Under the pieces are notes generated by a model. That model saw nothing but the letters and a program-made list of their open reading frames with translations. It was not told the origin of the DNA and did not search any database. The position numbers were made by a program, and so were the translations under genes. DNA of 64,000 bases from Pseudoselenomonas ruminantium (GTDB lineage Bacteria; Bacillota; Negativicutes; Selenomonadales; Selenomonadaceae), in assembly GCF_900104055.1 (NCBI RefSeq), contig NZ_FNJQ01000003.1:62001-126000 (forward strand). Direction: 5' to 3'. This document shows, one piece after another, positions 8,964 through 16,893 of this stretch (position 1 is its first letter; every line of letters starts with the position of its first letter).

Positions 8964-10312
8964 ATTATTACGAACTACTGAAAAAATGGGGAAATGTGCA
9001 GCCGGAGAAAACGCTGCTGACCGTGGATGAAGAAAACTGGAGCTATGGAGATATGCTGGCGCGGGTAAGCAAACTAAGCCAGGATCTTGCTGCCGGCCTG
9101 CTCCCAAGCCTCTACCAGGGCAGTGTCCTGGTAGAGGCCAGCGGAGCGGCCACGCAGATGGCGGCCTTCCTGGCCCTGCAGGCCGTAAAGATCCGCCCTA
9201 TCCTGCTGCATCACGGCCTGACGCCACAGGAAAAGGCCGCTATCCTGCAGGAAAATCAGCTGCAGGGAATACTTAAAGTCCATCAAGATCTGACCGGTCA
9301 ATTTGACTGGTCAATATACGCGACGAAACAGGACAGTCCGGTGCATACAGCCGAGGATATCCTGGGCGTGTTGAGTTCCGGTTCCACAGGCGTGCCCAAG
9401 GTGATGTATCGGACTTACGCAAGCTGGGCAGGCTTTTTTCCCGTACAGAACGAGATTTTCCATATCCGGCAGGATTCGCGATTGTTTTTCCACGGCAATC
9501 TCAGCTTTACGGGCAATCTCAATGCCGTGCTGGGCGTGCTTTACGCAGGGGGGAGCCTGATCACCAGCCGGACGTTCCACTGCCGCCAATGGGAAATCCT
9601 GCTGGAACGAAATCGCGCCGATGTGATCTATCTGCTGCCCACCAAGCTGCAACTCCTCACAGCCAGCACCAAGGGCAGCTGGCCATTGGTCAGAACGATC
9701 TTCACCGGCTCCCAGATGATGAGCCATTGTCATATCCAGAACGTAAAAGCGGCTTTCCCCCAGGCAGAACTCATCATCTATTATGGCGCCAGCGAGCTCA
9801 ACTATATCACCTACACCATCTGCAAGGGAGAAAAACGGGACAGCCGCAACCTGGGACGACCTTTTCCGGGCATTGGCCTGAGCGTCCGGGATGGCATCAT
9901 CTATGTGGATACGCCCTATCATGTCAGCGGGCTGGCCAAACCTTTTACCGTCAGGGATACCGGCTGGCTCAATGAAAAAGGCGAGCTGATTTTCACCGGG
10001 CGGCGCGAGGCCTGGATCAATAAAGGCGGCGTAAAGATCAGCATCCAGCATCTGGAAAACGAACTGCAGGAGATAACCGGCATCGAGCAGGCTGCCGTCA
10101 TCCCCTGTCCGGATGCCCTGCGCGGCAATAATATCGCCGCCTTCTTGGTGAAGGACACGGCGATTGCCGAAAGCACCATACGCCGGGCAATCCGCCAAAA
10201 CCTGAAGCCGGTGGAAATACCGGAGAAGATCACCTTCCTGACACAACTGCCGCTCAATGACCGGGGCAAGGTTGACCGCCGCCAATTGATTGCCCAATGC
10301 CAGCAGAAGTGA
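8960..10312 (+). CDS. AMP-forming acyl-CoA synthetase / adenylate-forming ligase (short)
   Basis: This 450-residue ANL-superfamily enzyme has the P-loop LSSGSTGVPKVM (A3), YYGASELN (A5), RDTGWLNEKGELIFTGRREAWINKGG (A7-A8 region) and the A10 lysine in PLNDRGKVDRR. It should activate a carboxylate as acyl-AMP, then as thioester. It is shorter than typical synthetases (500-550) in the N-terminal domain. Coupled by ATGA to the thiolase and followed 41 bases later by a hotdog protein, so the three probably act on one acyl substrate, not identifiable from sequence. Confidence 0.85.
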   Translation: MNYYELLKKWGNVQPEKTLLTVDEENWSYGDMLARVSKLSQDLAAGLLPSLYQGSVLVEASGAATQMAAFLALQAVKIRPILLHHGLTPQEKAAILQENQLQGILKVHQDLTGQFDWSIYATKQDSPVHTAEDILGVLSSGSTGVPKVMYRTYASWAGFFPVQNEIFHIRQDSRLFFHGNLSFTGNLNAVLGVLYAGGSLITSRTFHCRQWEILLERNRADVIYLLPTKLQLLTASTKGSWPLVRTIFTGSQMMSHCHIQNVKAAFPQAELIIYYGASELNYITYTICKGEKRDSRNLGRPFPGIGLSVRDGIIYVDTPYHVSGLAKPFTVRDTGWLNEKGELIFTGRREAWINKGGVKISIQHLENELQEITGIEQAAVIPCPDALRGNNIAAFLVKDTAIAESTIRRAIRQNLKPVEIPEKITFLTQLPLNDRGKVDRRQLIAQCQQK

Positions 10313-10353
10313 TAAAATTGACCATATCAAAATAAGCAAGGTAGGTTATAGAT

Positions 10354-10749
10354 ATGGCAACCAATGATACACACTGCTTCGCCTGTGGCAAAGCCAATCC
10401 CATCGGCCTGAAACTCAACTTCACGCTGCAGGATGGTCAATATGTGGCGGTAAAAAAATTGTCCACAGATTATCAGGGCTACGATGGCATCGTGCATGGC
10501 GGCATCCTGACCACCATGATGGATGAGGCCATGGCCGGCTACCTCAACAAGGCCGTCTGCCAGAAAGCCGTCACTGCCCGTCTCGATGTCCGCTACCGAA
10601 AGCCCGCTCCCATAGGCGAGGAACTGACCATCAGATGCTGGGAAGACTCCCGCAAGGGCGCTTTCGTCACCATGAAGGCCACCATCTCCCTGACGGATGG
10701 AACCATAACGACAGAAGCAACGGGAAAAATGGCCATCGTTCATCCATAA
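10354..10749 (+). CDS. Hotdog-fold thioesterase, PaaI-like
   Basis: The 131-residue protein carries an N-terminal CFACGKANPIGLKL motif and the hotdog active-site stretch GIVHGGILTTMMDEAM with the catalytic acidic residue. AAGGTAGG lies upstream of ATG 10354. Third gene of the thiolase/ligase operon; a thioesterase could release the product or proofread the CoA esters formed by its neighbours. Confidence 0.85.
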   Translation: MATNDTHCFACGKANPIGLKLNFTLQDGQYVAVKKLSTDYQGYDGIVHGGILTTMMDEAMAGYLNKAVCQKAVTARLDVRYRKPAPIGEELTIRCWEDSRKGAFVTMKATISLTDGTITTEATGKMAIVHP

Positions 10750-10863
10750 CCCAAGCAGACAACACGGCTCTTGGAAAATGTAATTTGCATCTCCTGCCAG
10801 CAGGAAAAATGACATAAATGCAGAATAATTACAACAGATAAAATGAAAGGTGGAGATGCTTTA

Positions 10864-11250
10864 ATGCAAACGATAGCTTTGATTGCTCATGACAAGAAAA
10901 AGGAGGACATGCTGGATTTTGCCTCCCATCATAAGGAACTGTTGTCCAAATTCCATCTGGTGGCCACCCGCACCACCGGCACCCTGCTTAACGAAAAGCT
11001 GGGGCTCAACGTGGAAACCATGATGTCCGGCCCCTTGGGCGGTGACCAGCAGATTGGTGCCCTGGTCGCAACGGAGAAGGTACAATACGTCATCTTCCTG
11101 CGCGATCCGCTGACTTCCCAGCCCCACGAACCGGATATCAACGCCCTGCTGCGCCTCTGCGATGTCCACAACATCCCGCTGGCCACCAACCGCAAGAGCG
11201 GACATATCCTGCTGGAATACGCCGCTAAGAAACTGGAAAGCAATTCCTAA
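10864..11250 (+). CDS. mgsA: Methylglyoxal synthase
   Basis: This 128-residue enzyme converts dihydroxyacetone phosphate to methylglyoxal and phosphate. Typical motifs are [10 protein letters not shown], the phosphate-binding TRTTGT, catalytic [16 protein letters not shown] and IPLATNRKS. The start at 10864 has GGTGGAG upstream. A strong terminator follows. The rhamnose aldolase in this window also yields the substrate, but no co-regulation is visible. Confidence 0.95.
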   Translation: MQTIALIAHDKKKEDMLDFASHHKELLSKFHLVATRTTGTLLNEKLGLNVETMMSGPLGGDQQIGALVATEKVQYVIFLRDPLTSQPHEPDINALLRLCDVHNIPLATNRKSGHILLEYAAKKLESNS

Positions 11251-11256
11251 AAAGAA

Positions 11257-11292
11257 AACCGCTGACTCGTTTTGAGACAGCGGTTATTTTTT
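11257..11292 (+). terminator. Terminator after mgsA
   Basis: Stem AACCGCTG / CAGCGGTT (11257-11264, 11278-11285) followed by ATTTTTT. Confidence 0.88.
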
Positions 11293-11352
11293 CTCCTCCC
11301 AATCAACAGGAGCACGTATGATAGATTCTGAAAGGATACCGTAAATGTGTAC

Positions 11353-11392
11353 TTGTCCATTTAAGTTTTGCCTGTTAGAATTGTATCTAACA
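11353..11392 (+). promoter_or_regulatory. Promoter with overlapping palindromic operator, nitroreductase gene
   Basis: TTGTCC (11353-11358), 17 bases, TAGAAT (11376-11381). Across the -10 lies a perfect inverted repeat TGTTAGA-N6-TCTAACA (11373-11392), the size and shape of a MarR/HxlR-type repressor site. No regulator gene is adjacent. Confidence 0.65.
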
Positions 11393-11427
11393 ACAGTTCG
11401 TATCATTTCACGGAAAGGACGATTTTT

Positions 11428-11922
11428 ATGAATCCTATTTTTACCCGCACCAGTATACGCCAGTTTACAGAGCAGCCTGTGGAAGCCAAAAAAATCACCG
11501 CACTGCTGAAAGCGGCTATGGCGGCGCCTTCCGCTATGAATCAGCAGCCATGGGAATTCTATGTGGTGACCAATTCGGAAAAACTGCAGGAACTGCGGGC
11601 TGGCAGCCCTTACACGGCGCCCCTTGCCAGCGCCCCGGCCGCCATTGTCATCTGCTATCGTGATGACCTGAAAATGCCGGAATACGCCCAGATCGACTGC
11701 GCCATCGCTACGGAAAACATCTGGCTGGAAATGGAAAACCAAGGCTTAGGCGGCGTCATGATTGGCATCGCGCCCTTTACAGAGCAGATGGCCGCGGTGG
11801 AAAAGGTACTGGATCTGCCAGCCAACCTGCATGCCTTCACCATCATCCCCTTCGGCTATCCTGCCCAGAAGAAGCCGCAGCAGGACCGCTACGACGAAAC
11901 TCGCATCCATTTCGTGAAATAA
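11428..11922 (+). CDS. Nitroreductase-family flavoprotein
   Basis: The 164-residue protein shows the nitroreductase N-terminus (FTRTSIRQFTEQPV), the FMN-contact AAPSAMNQQPWEF and the C-terminal helix region GLGGVMIGIAPF. It probably reduces quinones or nitro-compounds with NAD(P)H and FMN, as a homodimer. AAGGA precedes ATG 11428. Monocistronic, under the palindrome-bearing promoter described separately. Confidence 0.88.
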   Translation: MNPIFTRTSIRQFTEQPVEAKKITALLKAAMAAPSAMNQQPWEFYVVTNSEKLQELRAGSPYTAPLASAPAAIVICYRDDLKMPEYAQIDCAIATENIWLEMENQGLGGVMIGIAPFTEQMAAVEKVLDLPANLHAFTIIPFGYPAQKKPQQDRYDETRIHFVK

Positions 11923-11949
11923 GTCCTATATTCCTTTTCTCCCATCAAA

Positions 11950-11985
11950 AAACGGCCGCCTGCTGTCAGCAAGCGGCTGCTTCTT
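11950..11985 (+). terminator. Probable terminator after the nitroreductase gene
   Basis: GCCGC / GCGGC arms around CTGCTGTCAGCAAG form a branched stem, followed by TGCTTCTTTG; the T-run is imperfect. Confidence 0.5.
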
Positions 11986-12006
11986 TGTATTGCTTATGCC
12001 TGACAC

Positions 12007-12219
12007 TTATTTGCCGTCCTGCTGATTGCCCCAGCAGCCACCGCCATGTCCCCCACGGTGATGACGGCCGCAATAATAGCCATCGTCAGACTGATCAGCT
12101 GCCTGCCAGCAGTAGCCGGGACGGCTGCTGTCCACACCATTGCCCGTTTCTGCTGCCATGGCGGGTACTACGCTGGCGATAATCATGCCTGCAGCAAGGG
12201 ATGCAAATATCTTTTTCAT
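12007..12219 (-). CDS. Small exported His/Gly/Cys-rich protein
   Basis: The 70-residue product has a clear signal peptide (MKKIFASLAAGMIIASVVPA, then MAAET) and a mature part of about 45 residues rich in His, Gly, Tyr and Cys, with GRHHRGGHGGGCWG near the end. GGAGG precedes the ATG. It is divergent from a two-component system whose sensor domain also contains a histidine cluster. A periplasmic metal-binding or envelope-stress role (like ZraP or Spy in other bacteria) is an inference; no family was recognised. Confidence 0.75.
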   Translation of the reverse strand: MKKIFASLAAGMIIASVVPAMAAETGNGVDSSRPGYCWQAADQSDDGYYCGRHHRGGHGGGCWGNQQDGK

Positions 12220-12368
12220 TGTGAAAACCTCCTAGTAAATCTGTTTTGTTGATGATCTTATTATGACAGGCATTTGTGACAAAAATGTTACGCTGGGAAA
12301 AAAAATTATTTTTTTGCTCCGGGGGATATTTTCTGCTAAACTGTAGGCAATCACGAGGAGGGATGTAC

Positions 12369-13061
12369 ATGACACGGCTATTGATTGCAGATGACAATGC
12401 GGCTATCCGGGATATATTGGAAATCGCCGCCACAGCGGCAGGTTTTGAAACGGTACTGGCCGTTGACGGCGAAGATGCCTGGCAGAAATTTGCGCATGAA
12501 GATATCGACCTGATCCTGCTGGATGTGATGCTGCCCAAGATGGACGGCTTTACCCTGTGCCGCAAGATCCGTCAGGAATCGGCAGTGCCCATCATCATGA
12601 TCACGGCCCGGGGAGACGATTATGACCGCATCATGGGGCTGGATCTGGGGGCCGACGATTATGTGGTCAAGCCCTTTTCCACCGCCGAGGTGATGGCGCG
12701 GGTAAAAGCCGTGCTGCGTCGCTGGCAGAAGGATGCCTCCGATAAAGACCTGATTGCCTGCGGCAATCTGCGCCTGCACGAAAAGCAGGGGCAGGCGCAA
12801 GTGGACGGTTCCCCTCTTTCCCTCACCCACAAGGAATATGACCTGCTCCATTTATTCCTGACGCATCCGCAGCAGATCTTTTCCCGGGAACACCTGCTGG
12901 ATCTGCTCTGGGGCTATGACTACAGTGGCGACACCCGCACCGTGGACACTCATATCCGCCGCCTGCGGGCCAAGCTGGACAAAGCCGGAGTTCAGGGCGG
13001 CAGCATTGCCACCGTCTGGGGCCGGGGCTATCGCTGGGAAAATGAGGACGGCCAATCATGA
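12369..13061 (+). CDS. OmpR-family response regulator
   Basis: A 230-residue protein with an N-terminal receiver domain (DDN acidic pair, phospho-acceptor in LLDVMLPKMDG, KPF lysine) and a C-terminal winged helix ending TVWGRGYRWE. GAGGAGGG precedes ATG 12369; the ATG at 12363 is too close to it. The stop overlaps the kinase start in ATGA. Likely targets are its own operon and the divergent His-rich exported peptide. Confidence 0.93.
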   Translation: MTRLLIADDNAAIRDILEIAATAAGFETVLAVDGEDAWQKFAHEDIDLILLDVMLPKMDGFTLCRKIRQESAVPIIMITARGDDYDRIMGLDLGADDYVVKPFSTAEVMARVKAVLRRWQKDASDKDLIACGNLRLHEKQGQAQVDGSPLSLTHKEYDLLHLFLTHPQQIFSREHLLDLLWGYDYSGDTRTVDTHIRRLRAKLDKAGVQGGSIATVWGRGYRWENEDGQS

Positions 13062-14590
13062 AACAATCCCTGCTCAAGAAAATGCTGCTGTATTTCTCGG
13101 CAGTGCTGCTATTGTTCTCGCTTGCAATCGGCATTGTCTTTTCCCTGCTGTTTGCCCGACACAGCCAGGAAGTGCATCAGGAAGAGATGCAAAAACGCGC
13201 CATGGCGCTGGCGGCAGCGATTCCCGCCATGGAAGAGGCCACGAAGATCCTGCAAGCTGAGGACGAGCGCTACACCGCTGCCGGCAGCCAACCGACAGAG
13301 ATGGTCCCCGGCAGAAGACATGGTCATCATGGACGCATGATGATGCATCAAGGCTGGTGCCGCCGCCAATACAGCGAACCAAACGATAATGCAGCGGCTT
13401 TCTTCCAGCAGCTCAATGAGCTGGGCGAAGGCGATGTCTGGCTGGTATCGGCAGGCAGCCGTATGATCCGCTCCTATGGTGCCGAAAAGGAAGACATCCT
13501 GACCGACCTGCCGCCGGAAGCCGAGGAACTCATCGCCGACGTGCTGCAGGGCGAAGCTGCCCAAAGCCGGGCCTTTTCCCCGCTGCTGGGAACCCCGGCC
13601 ATAACCGTGGCCGCACCGATCTACCAGAACGGTCAGATCAGCGGCGCTGTGCTATTGCATCATCCCCTGAAAAATATGGAAGAGGCCCAATGGCAGGGCA
13701 TACGGCTCTTAGGGCTATCCCTGCTGCTCGCCCTGCTGCTGACGGCGGCGCTGGCCCTGATACTGGCCAGACATTTTACCCGTCCTTTGCTCCGAATGCA
13801 GCAGACGGCCCGCGCCTTTGCCAGTGGTGACCTGACAGCCCGCACGGGCATCCGCCAGCAGGACGAGATTGGCCAGCTGGCGGCTGACCTCGATACACTG
13901 GGCGCAGAACTCGAACAATCCCGCACCGAAAGACAGGATTTCCTGACCGCCATTTCCCATGAACTGCGCACGCCGCTGACCGTCTTGCGGGGAACACTCG
14001 AGCTTCTCTGGCAGGACCTGACCTCCACGCCGGAGCAAAAAAGCCGCTGCCAAAAACAGGCCATGAGCAGTCTGACCACCTTGGAACGGCTGGTCGGGGA
14101 TTTGCTGGAACTCACCCGGCTGCAAAATCCCGGATTCACCCTGCATATAGAAAAACTGAATGTCACCGAGGCCTTTCAGGATGCCATACGGCAGGTACAG
14201 ATCATCGCCGCAGCCAAACAGATCGAGATCGCCGCGGATTTCTCTGCGCCCATGCTCATTGAGGGCGACTATGGCCGCCTGCGGCAGCTGTTGGTCATTC
14301 TGCTGGATAACGCCGTGAAATTCTCCCCGGAAAAAACCGCCATAACCGTTGAGCAGCAGCTCTTGCCAACGGGCTGGCAGGTCAGCGTGACCGACCAAGG
14401 CTGCGGCATCCCGCCGGAAGAACTTCCCCATATCTTTGACAGGTTCCATAGCCGCCAGGGACGGGAAAACAGGCAGGGCACAGGCCTGGGCCTGGCCATC
14501 GCCCAAGAAATCGCCCAGCACCACGGCCTGCAGCTGACCTGTGAAAGCGAGCTCGGCCAGGGCAGCAAGTTCATCATCCGCGCAGAATAA
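13058..14590 (+). CDS. Sensor histidine kinase with His/Met-rich extracytoplasmic domain
   Basis: The 510-residue kinase has TM1 at about 10-33, an extracytoplasmic sensor at 34-205, TM2 at about 215-240, HAMP, then HisKA (SHELRTPL), and the ATPase with N box DNAVKFSPE, G1 DQGCGIP and G2 GTGLGLAI. The sensor contains RRHGHHGRMMMHQGWC around residues 86-101, a plausible metal or proton-sensing site. Coupled to the response regulator by ATGA. Signal is inferred, not shown. Confidence 0.93.
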   Translation: MKQSLLKKMLLYFSAVLLLFSLAIGIVFSLLFARHSQEVHQEEMQKRAMALAAAIPAMEEATKILQAEDERYTAAGSQPTEMVPGRRHGHHGRMMMHQGWCRRQYSEPNDNAAAFFQQLNELGEGDVWLVSAGSRMIRSYGAEKEDILTDLPPEAEELIADVLQGEAAQSRAFSPLLGTPAITVAAPIYQNGQISGAVLLHHPLKNMEEAQWQGIRLLGLSLLLALLLTAALALILARHFTRPLLRMQQTARAFASGDLTARTGIRQQDEIGQLAADLDTLGAELEQSRTERQDFLTAISHELRTPLTVLRGTLELLWQDLTSTPEQKSRCQKQAMSSLTTLERLVGDLLELTRLQNPGFTLHIEKLNVTEAFQDAIRQVQIIAAAKQIEIAADFSAPMLIEGDYGRLRQLLVILLDNAVKFSPEKTAITVEQQLLPTGWQVSVTDQGCGIPPEELPHIFDRFHSRQGRENRQGTGLGLAIAQEIAQHHGLQLTCESELGQGSKFIIRAE

Positions 14591-14633
14591 AGAGGCTGCT
14601 GCACGAAAATATTACGTGCAACAGCCTCTTTTT
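14589..14633 (+). terminator. Terminator after the histidine kinase
   Basis: Arms AAGAGGCTG and CAGCCTCTT enclose an inner TGCACG / CGTGCA stem; TTTTT follows. The inner part closely matches the hairpin at 16118-16150. Confidence 0.88.
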
Positions 14634-14654
14634 CATGTGTCCATGATGACAGTG

Positions 14655-15950
14655 TCAGTTATCGGCAATAAGCTGCTTGCCCGGCTTGATGACCAGCCAG
14701 CAGGCGACTACGATAAGACCGAATAGAGCTGTGATAGAAAATGCGTTGTTCCAGCCGTATGTCTCGACGAGGAATGCCGTAACAATCGGGGCGAGGACGC
14801 CGCCAATATTGCCCCAGAGATTGATCCATCCGGAGACAGAGCCGCTGAAGCGGCCGCCCAGCGACATGACCGATGACCAAGTAGCGCTCATACAAAAACC
14901 GAGGGAGCCGAGAGCCAGCGTCATCCAGAAGATAGCAGCTTCGACGGAAGCCATATGGGATGCTGCGTAAAGACCTACGGAAGTGACAGCGATGCCAAAG
15001 ATAGCTGTAGCCGTGCGCATTGTGTACTGGCGTTCACTGTTCTTGCCCGCAGCCAGGCGGTCAGAAAACCAGCCGGCGAAGAAGACCATAAAGGTTAAGG
15101 CAATCCAGGGGACGGAGGTCCAGAAGCCCATGGATTTGAGGCTTAGGCCATATACTTCGGTGAGAAACATGGGCAGCCAGGAAAGAAAAACATACATGAT
15201 GTAATCGACGACGAGGAACTGAAGGCCGACAGCCCAGAACCGATGGTTTACCAGAAGCTCCTTCCACGGAGCTACTGCTTTTTCCGTTTGGCCGCTGCGC
15301 GCTTCGTTGATGTAGTTGATTTCTTCTTCGCTTACATAAGGACAATCTTCCGGAGTATCCCGGGTGTAGTGATGCCAGGCATAGGCAACGACGATGCCGA
15401 GAAGACCAAAGATTATAAAGACGCCCTGCCAGCCGAGCCACCCCATCAGAGCAACAGTCAGCAGCGGGCCGACGACCGGACCGAAAAAGGTGCCGCCGAG
15501 GATAGAGGAACTGGCTTTGCCTTTTTCGGCATGGTTGAACCACTTATAGCAGGCTGCGCCGAGTGAAGGGAATACCGGTCCCTCGCCAAGGCCGAAGGCC
15601 AGACGAACGGCAGCAAAGCTGAGTTTTCCATGCGCAAAAGCAGTCAGCGCGGTAAAGATTGACCACCAGAGAATGGCAAATGTACCGGTTTTGCGAAGAC
15701 CGAAGCGATCTGCCAAAATGCCTCCAGGAACTTGCATCAGCGCATACCCACCGAAGAAACAGGTTTGGATAAGTCCCATATCGATCTTGGTGAAACCGAA
15801 TTCCTGCATGATGACCGGTGTGGCGACGGAAAGGTTTACGCGATCCATGTAGGCGACAAAACTGACTAGAAAGATTAAGCTGGCGACTTTCCAGCGATAG
15901 TTTGTACTGGCAGGCGCATTGGCACTGCTTATGGCGTTTTCCAGATTCAT
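14655..15950 (-). CDS. MFS transporter, anion:cation symporter (hexuronate/aldarate-like) family
   Basis: The 431-residue protein has 12 predicted helices and ACS-family signatures: YMDRVNLSVATPVIMQEF at the first helix, MQVPGGILADRFGLRK (motif A), and GLGEGPVFPS in helix 4. Relatives carry glucarate, galactarate, hexuronates or related organic anions with protons. ATG 15950 has GGGG upstream. It stands alone between two related hairpins, with an elaborate upstream region holding two palindromes, so expression is probably inducible. No catabolic genes are adjacent to name the substrate. Confidence 0.88.
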   Translation of the reverse strand: MNLENAISSANAPASTNYRWKVASLIFLVSFVAYMDRVNLSVATPVIMQEFGFTKIDMGLIQTCFFGGYALMQVPGGILADRFGLRKTGTFAILWWSIFTALTAFAHGKLSFAAVRLAFGLGEGPVFPSLGAACYKWFNHAEKGKASSSILGGTFFGPVVGPLLTVALMGWLGWQGVFIIFGLLGIVVAYAWHHYTRDTPEDCPYVSEEEINYINEARSGQTEKAVAPWKELLVNHRFWAVGLQFLVVDYIMYVFLSWLPMFLTEVYGLSLKSMGFWTSVPWIALTFMVFFAGWFSDRLAAGKNSERQYTMRTATAIFGIAVTSVGLYAASHMASVEAAIFWMTLALGSLGFCMSATWSSVMSLGGRFSGSVSGWINLWGNIGGVLAPIVTAFLVETYGWNNAFSITALFGLIVVACWLVIKPGKQLIADN

Positions 15951-15973
15951 AAAGATTCCCCACTTTCTATACA

Positions 15974-16000
15974 CTATTGTCTTTTTTAAAAAGACAATAG
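15974..16000. promoter_or_regulatory. Perfect 27-bp palindrome in the MFS leader
   Basis: CTATTGTCTTTTT, one central base, and its exact reverse complement, located between the promoter and the start codon of the MFS gene. It could be an operator or a leader hairpin. Confidence 0.55.
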
Positions 16001-16050
16001 ACTGACTGTTGGTGAAAACATACTGTAAATATGTAAACATCATGTGACTT

Positions 16051-16080
16051 ATTATACTGTATACAGAAATTCTGTCAAGG
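16051..16080 (-). promoter_or_regulatory. MFS promoter overlapping GntR-like palindromes
   Basis: On the minus strand TTGACA (16078-16073), 16 bases, TATAAT (16056-16051). Between them lie CTGTATACAG and ACAGAAATTCTGT palindromes. A GTATAC-centred palindrome in the spacer is typical of GntR/FCD-type repressors of sugar-acid genes. Confidence 0.6.
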
Positions 16081-16117
16081 GGAAATATCATTATCTTTTT
16101 TCAAGAACAACAAAATA

Positions 16118-16150
16118 GACTGCTGCACGTAAATATTACGTGCAGCAGTC
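16118..16150. terminator. Perfect 15-bp stem hairpin, bidirectional terminator
   Basis: GACTGCTGCACGTAA, loop ATA, and the exact reverse complement. T-rich tracts lie on both sides (CCTTTTTT on plus, TATTTTG on minus). It would end the minus-strand gene that stops at 16180. Confidence 0.8.
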
Positions 16151-16179
16151 CCTTTTTTCTTACGTCTGTAATGGAATCA

Positions 16180-16773
16180 CTAGCCTTCGCAAAGGACATA
16201 TTCATTCGGACGGGGAATCGCCAAGGTGAATTTTGTCTGCGACAGGATCCCGGCAATCAGTTGGCTGCGCAGTGCATAATAGTCTTCTGCCCGGCCGCCG
16301 GCCTGTGTCCAGTAAGCCCCATGCACATCAAAGCGCTGTTCCCAGCTAAAATGGTCCTCGCATTTGTCCGTAACGATATTGACACCATCGCATGGCATAC
16401 CGCTCAAAGTGCAATCCTCGATACGCTTATAGCACTGTTCGGCAGAAGCATCCGGCGCTGCGGCCTGTTCTTCCCCTAGCCCATAGGCGATGGCCTTCAA
16501 TTCCTCCAACCGCTCCTCATGACCGGTCAGGATCTTGACCGTCAACTCCGCATAGCGTTTTTCCACGCTTTCGATGCGGCTGCTGAGCCAGCCATGGATA
16601 TTGGCCTCATCAATGATCGCATCCAGCGGCTGTTTCTCGTCATCCACAAAGTCCAAGGCAGAATCCAGCCAGCCGGCACGCTCAGCTTGAACGGCAAAGC
16701 GCCGCAAAAGCTCCTCCTGCATCCTGATCTTATCGTACATCCAATAATGGATTGGTCCTAAAAAAGCACTCAT
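16180..16773 (-). CDS. Conserved-looking hypothetical protein
   Basis: The 197-residue soluble protein begins MSAFLGPIHYWMYDKIRMQE and is mostly helical by composition. Late motifs are CTLSGMPCDGVNIV, DKCEDHFSWEQRFDVH and YWTQAGG, with five cysteines and several histidines, which hints at metal or cofactor binding. ATG 16773 has GGGAGG upstream. It is monocistronic between terminators. I do not recognise the family. Confidence 0.8.
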   Translation of the reverse strand: MSAFLGPIHYWMYDKIRMQEELLRRFAVQAERAGWLDSALDFVDDEKQPLDAIIDEANIHGWLSSRIESVEKRYAELTVKILTGHEERLEELKAIAYGLGEEQAAAPDASAEQCYKRIEDCTLSGMPCDGVNIVTDKCEDHFSWEQRFDVHGAYWTQAGGRAEDYYALRSQLIAGILSQTKFTLAIPRPNEYVLCEG

Positions 16774-16833
16774 CCTGTTACCTCCCACTCACATTAATGT
16801 AACCAATATAGCGAAATAACAGGGAAAAGTCTG

Positions 16834-16874
16834 TAAAAAATGTTACAAGCGCCTTTTACAGGAGCTTGTAACAT
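16834..16874 (-). terminator. Terminator after the YkvI-like gene
   Basis: ATGTTACAAGC / GCTTGTAACAT (16840-16850, 16864-16874) followed on the minus strand by TTTTTT. Confidence 0.85.
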
Positions 16875-16893
16875 TCTATCATGTACGCCAATA

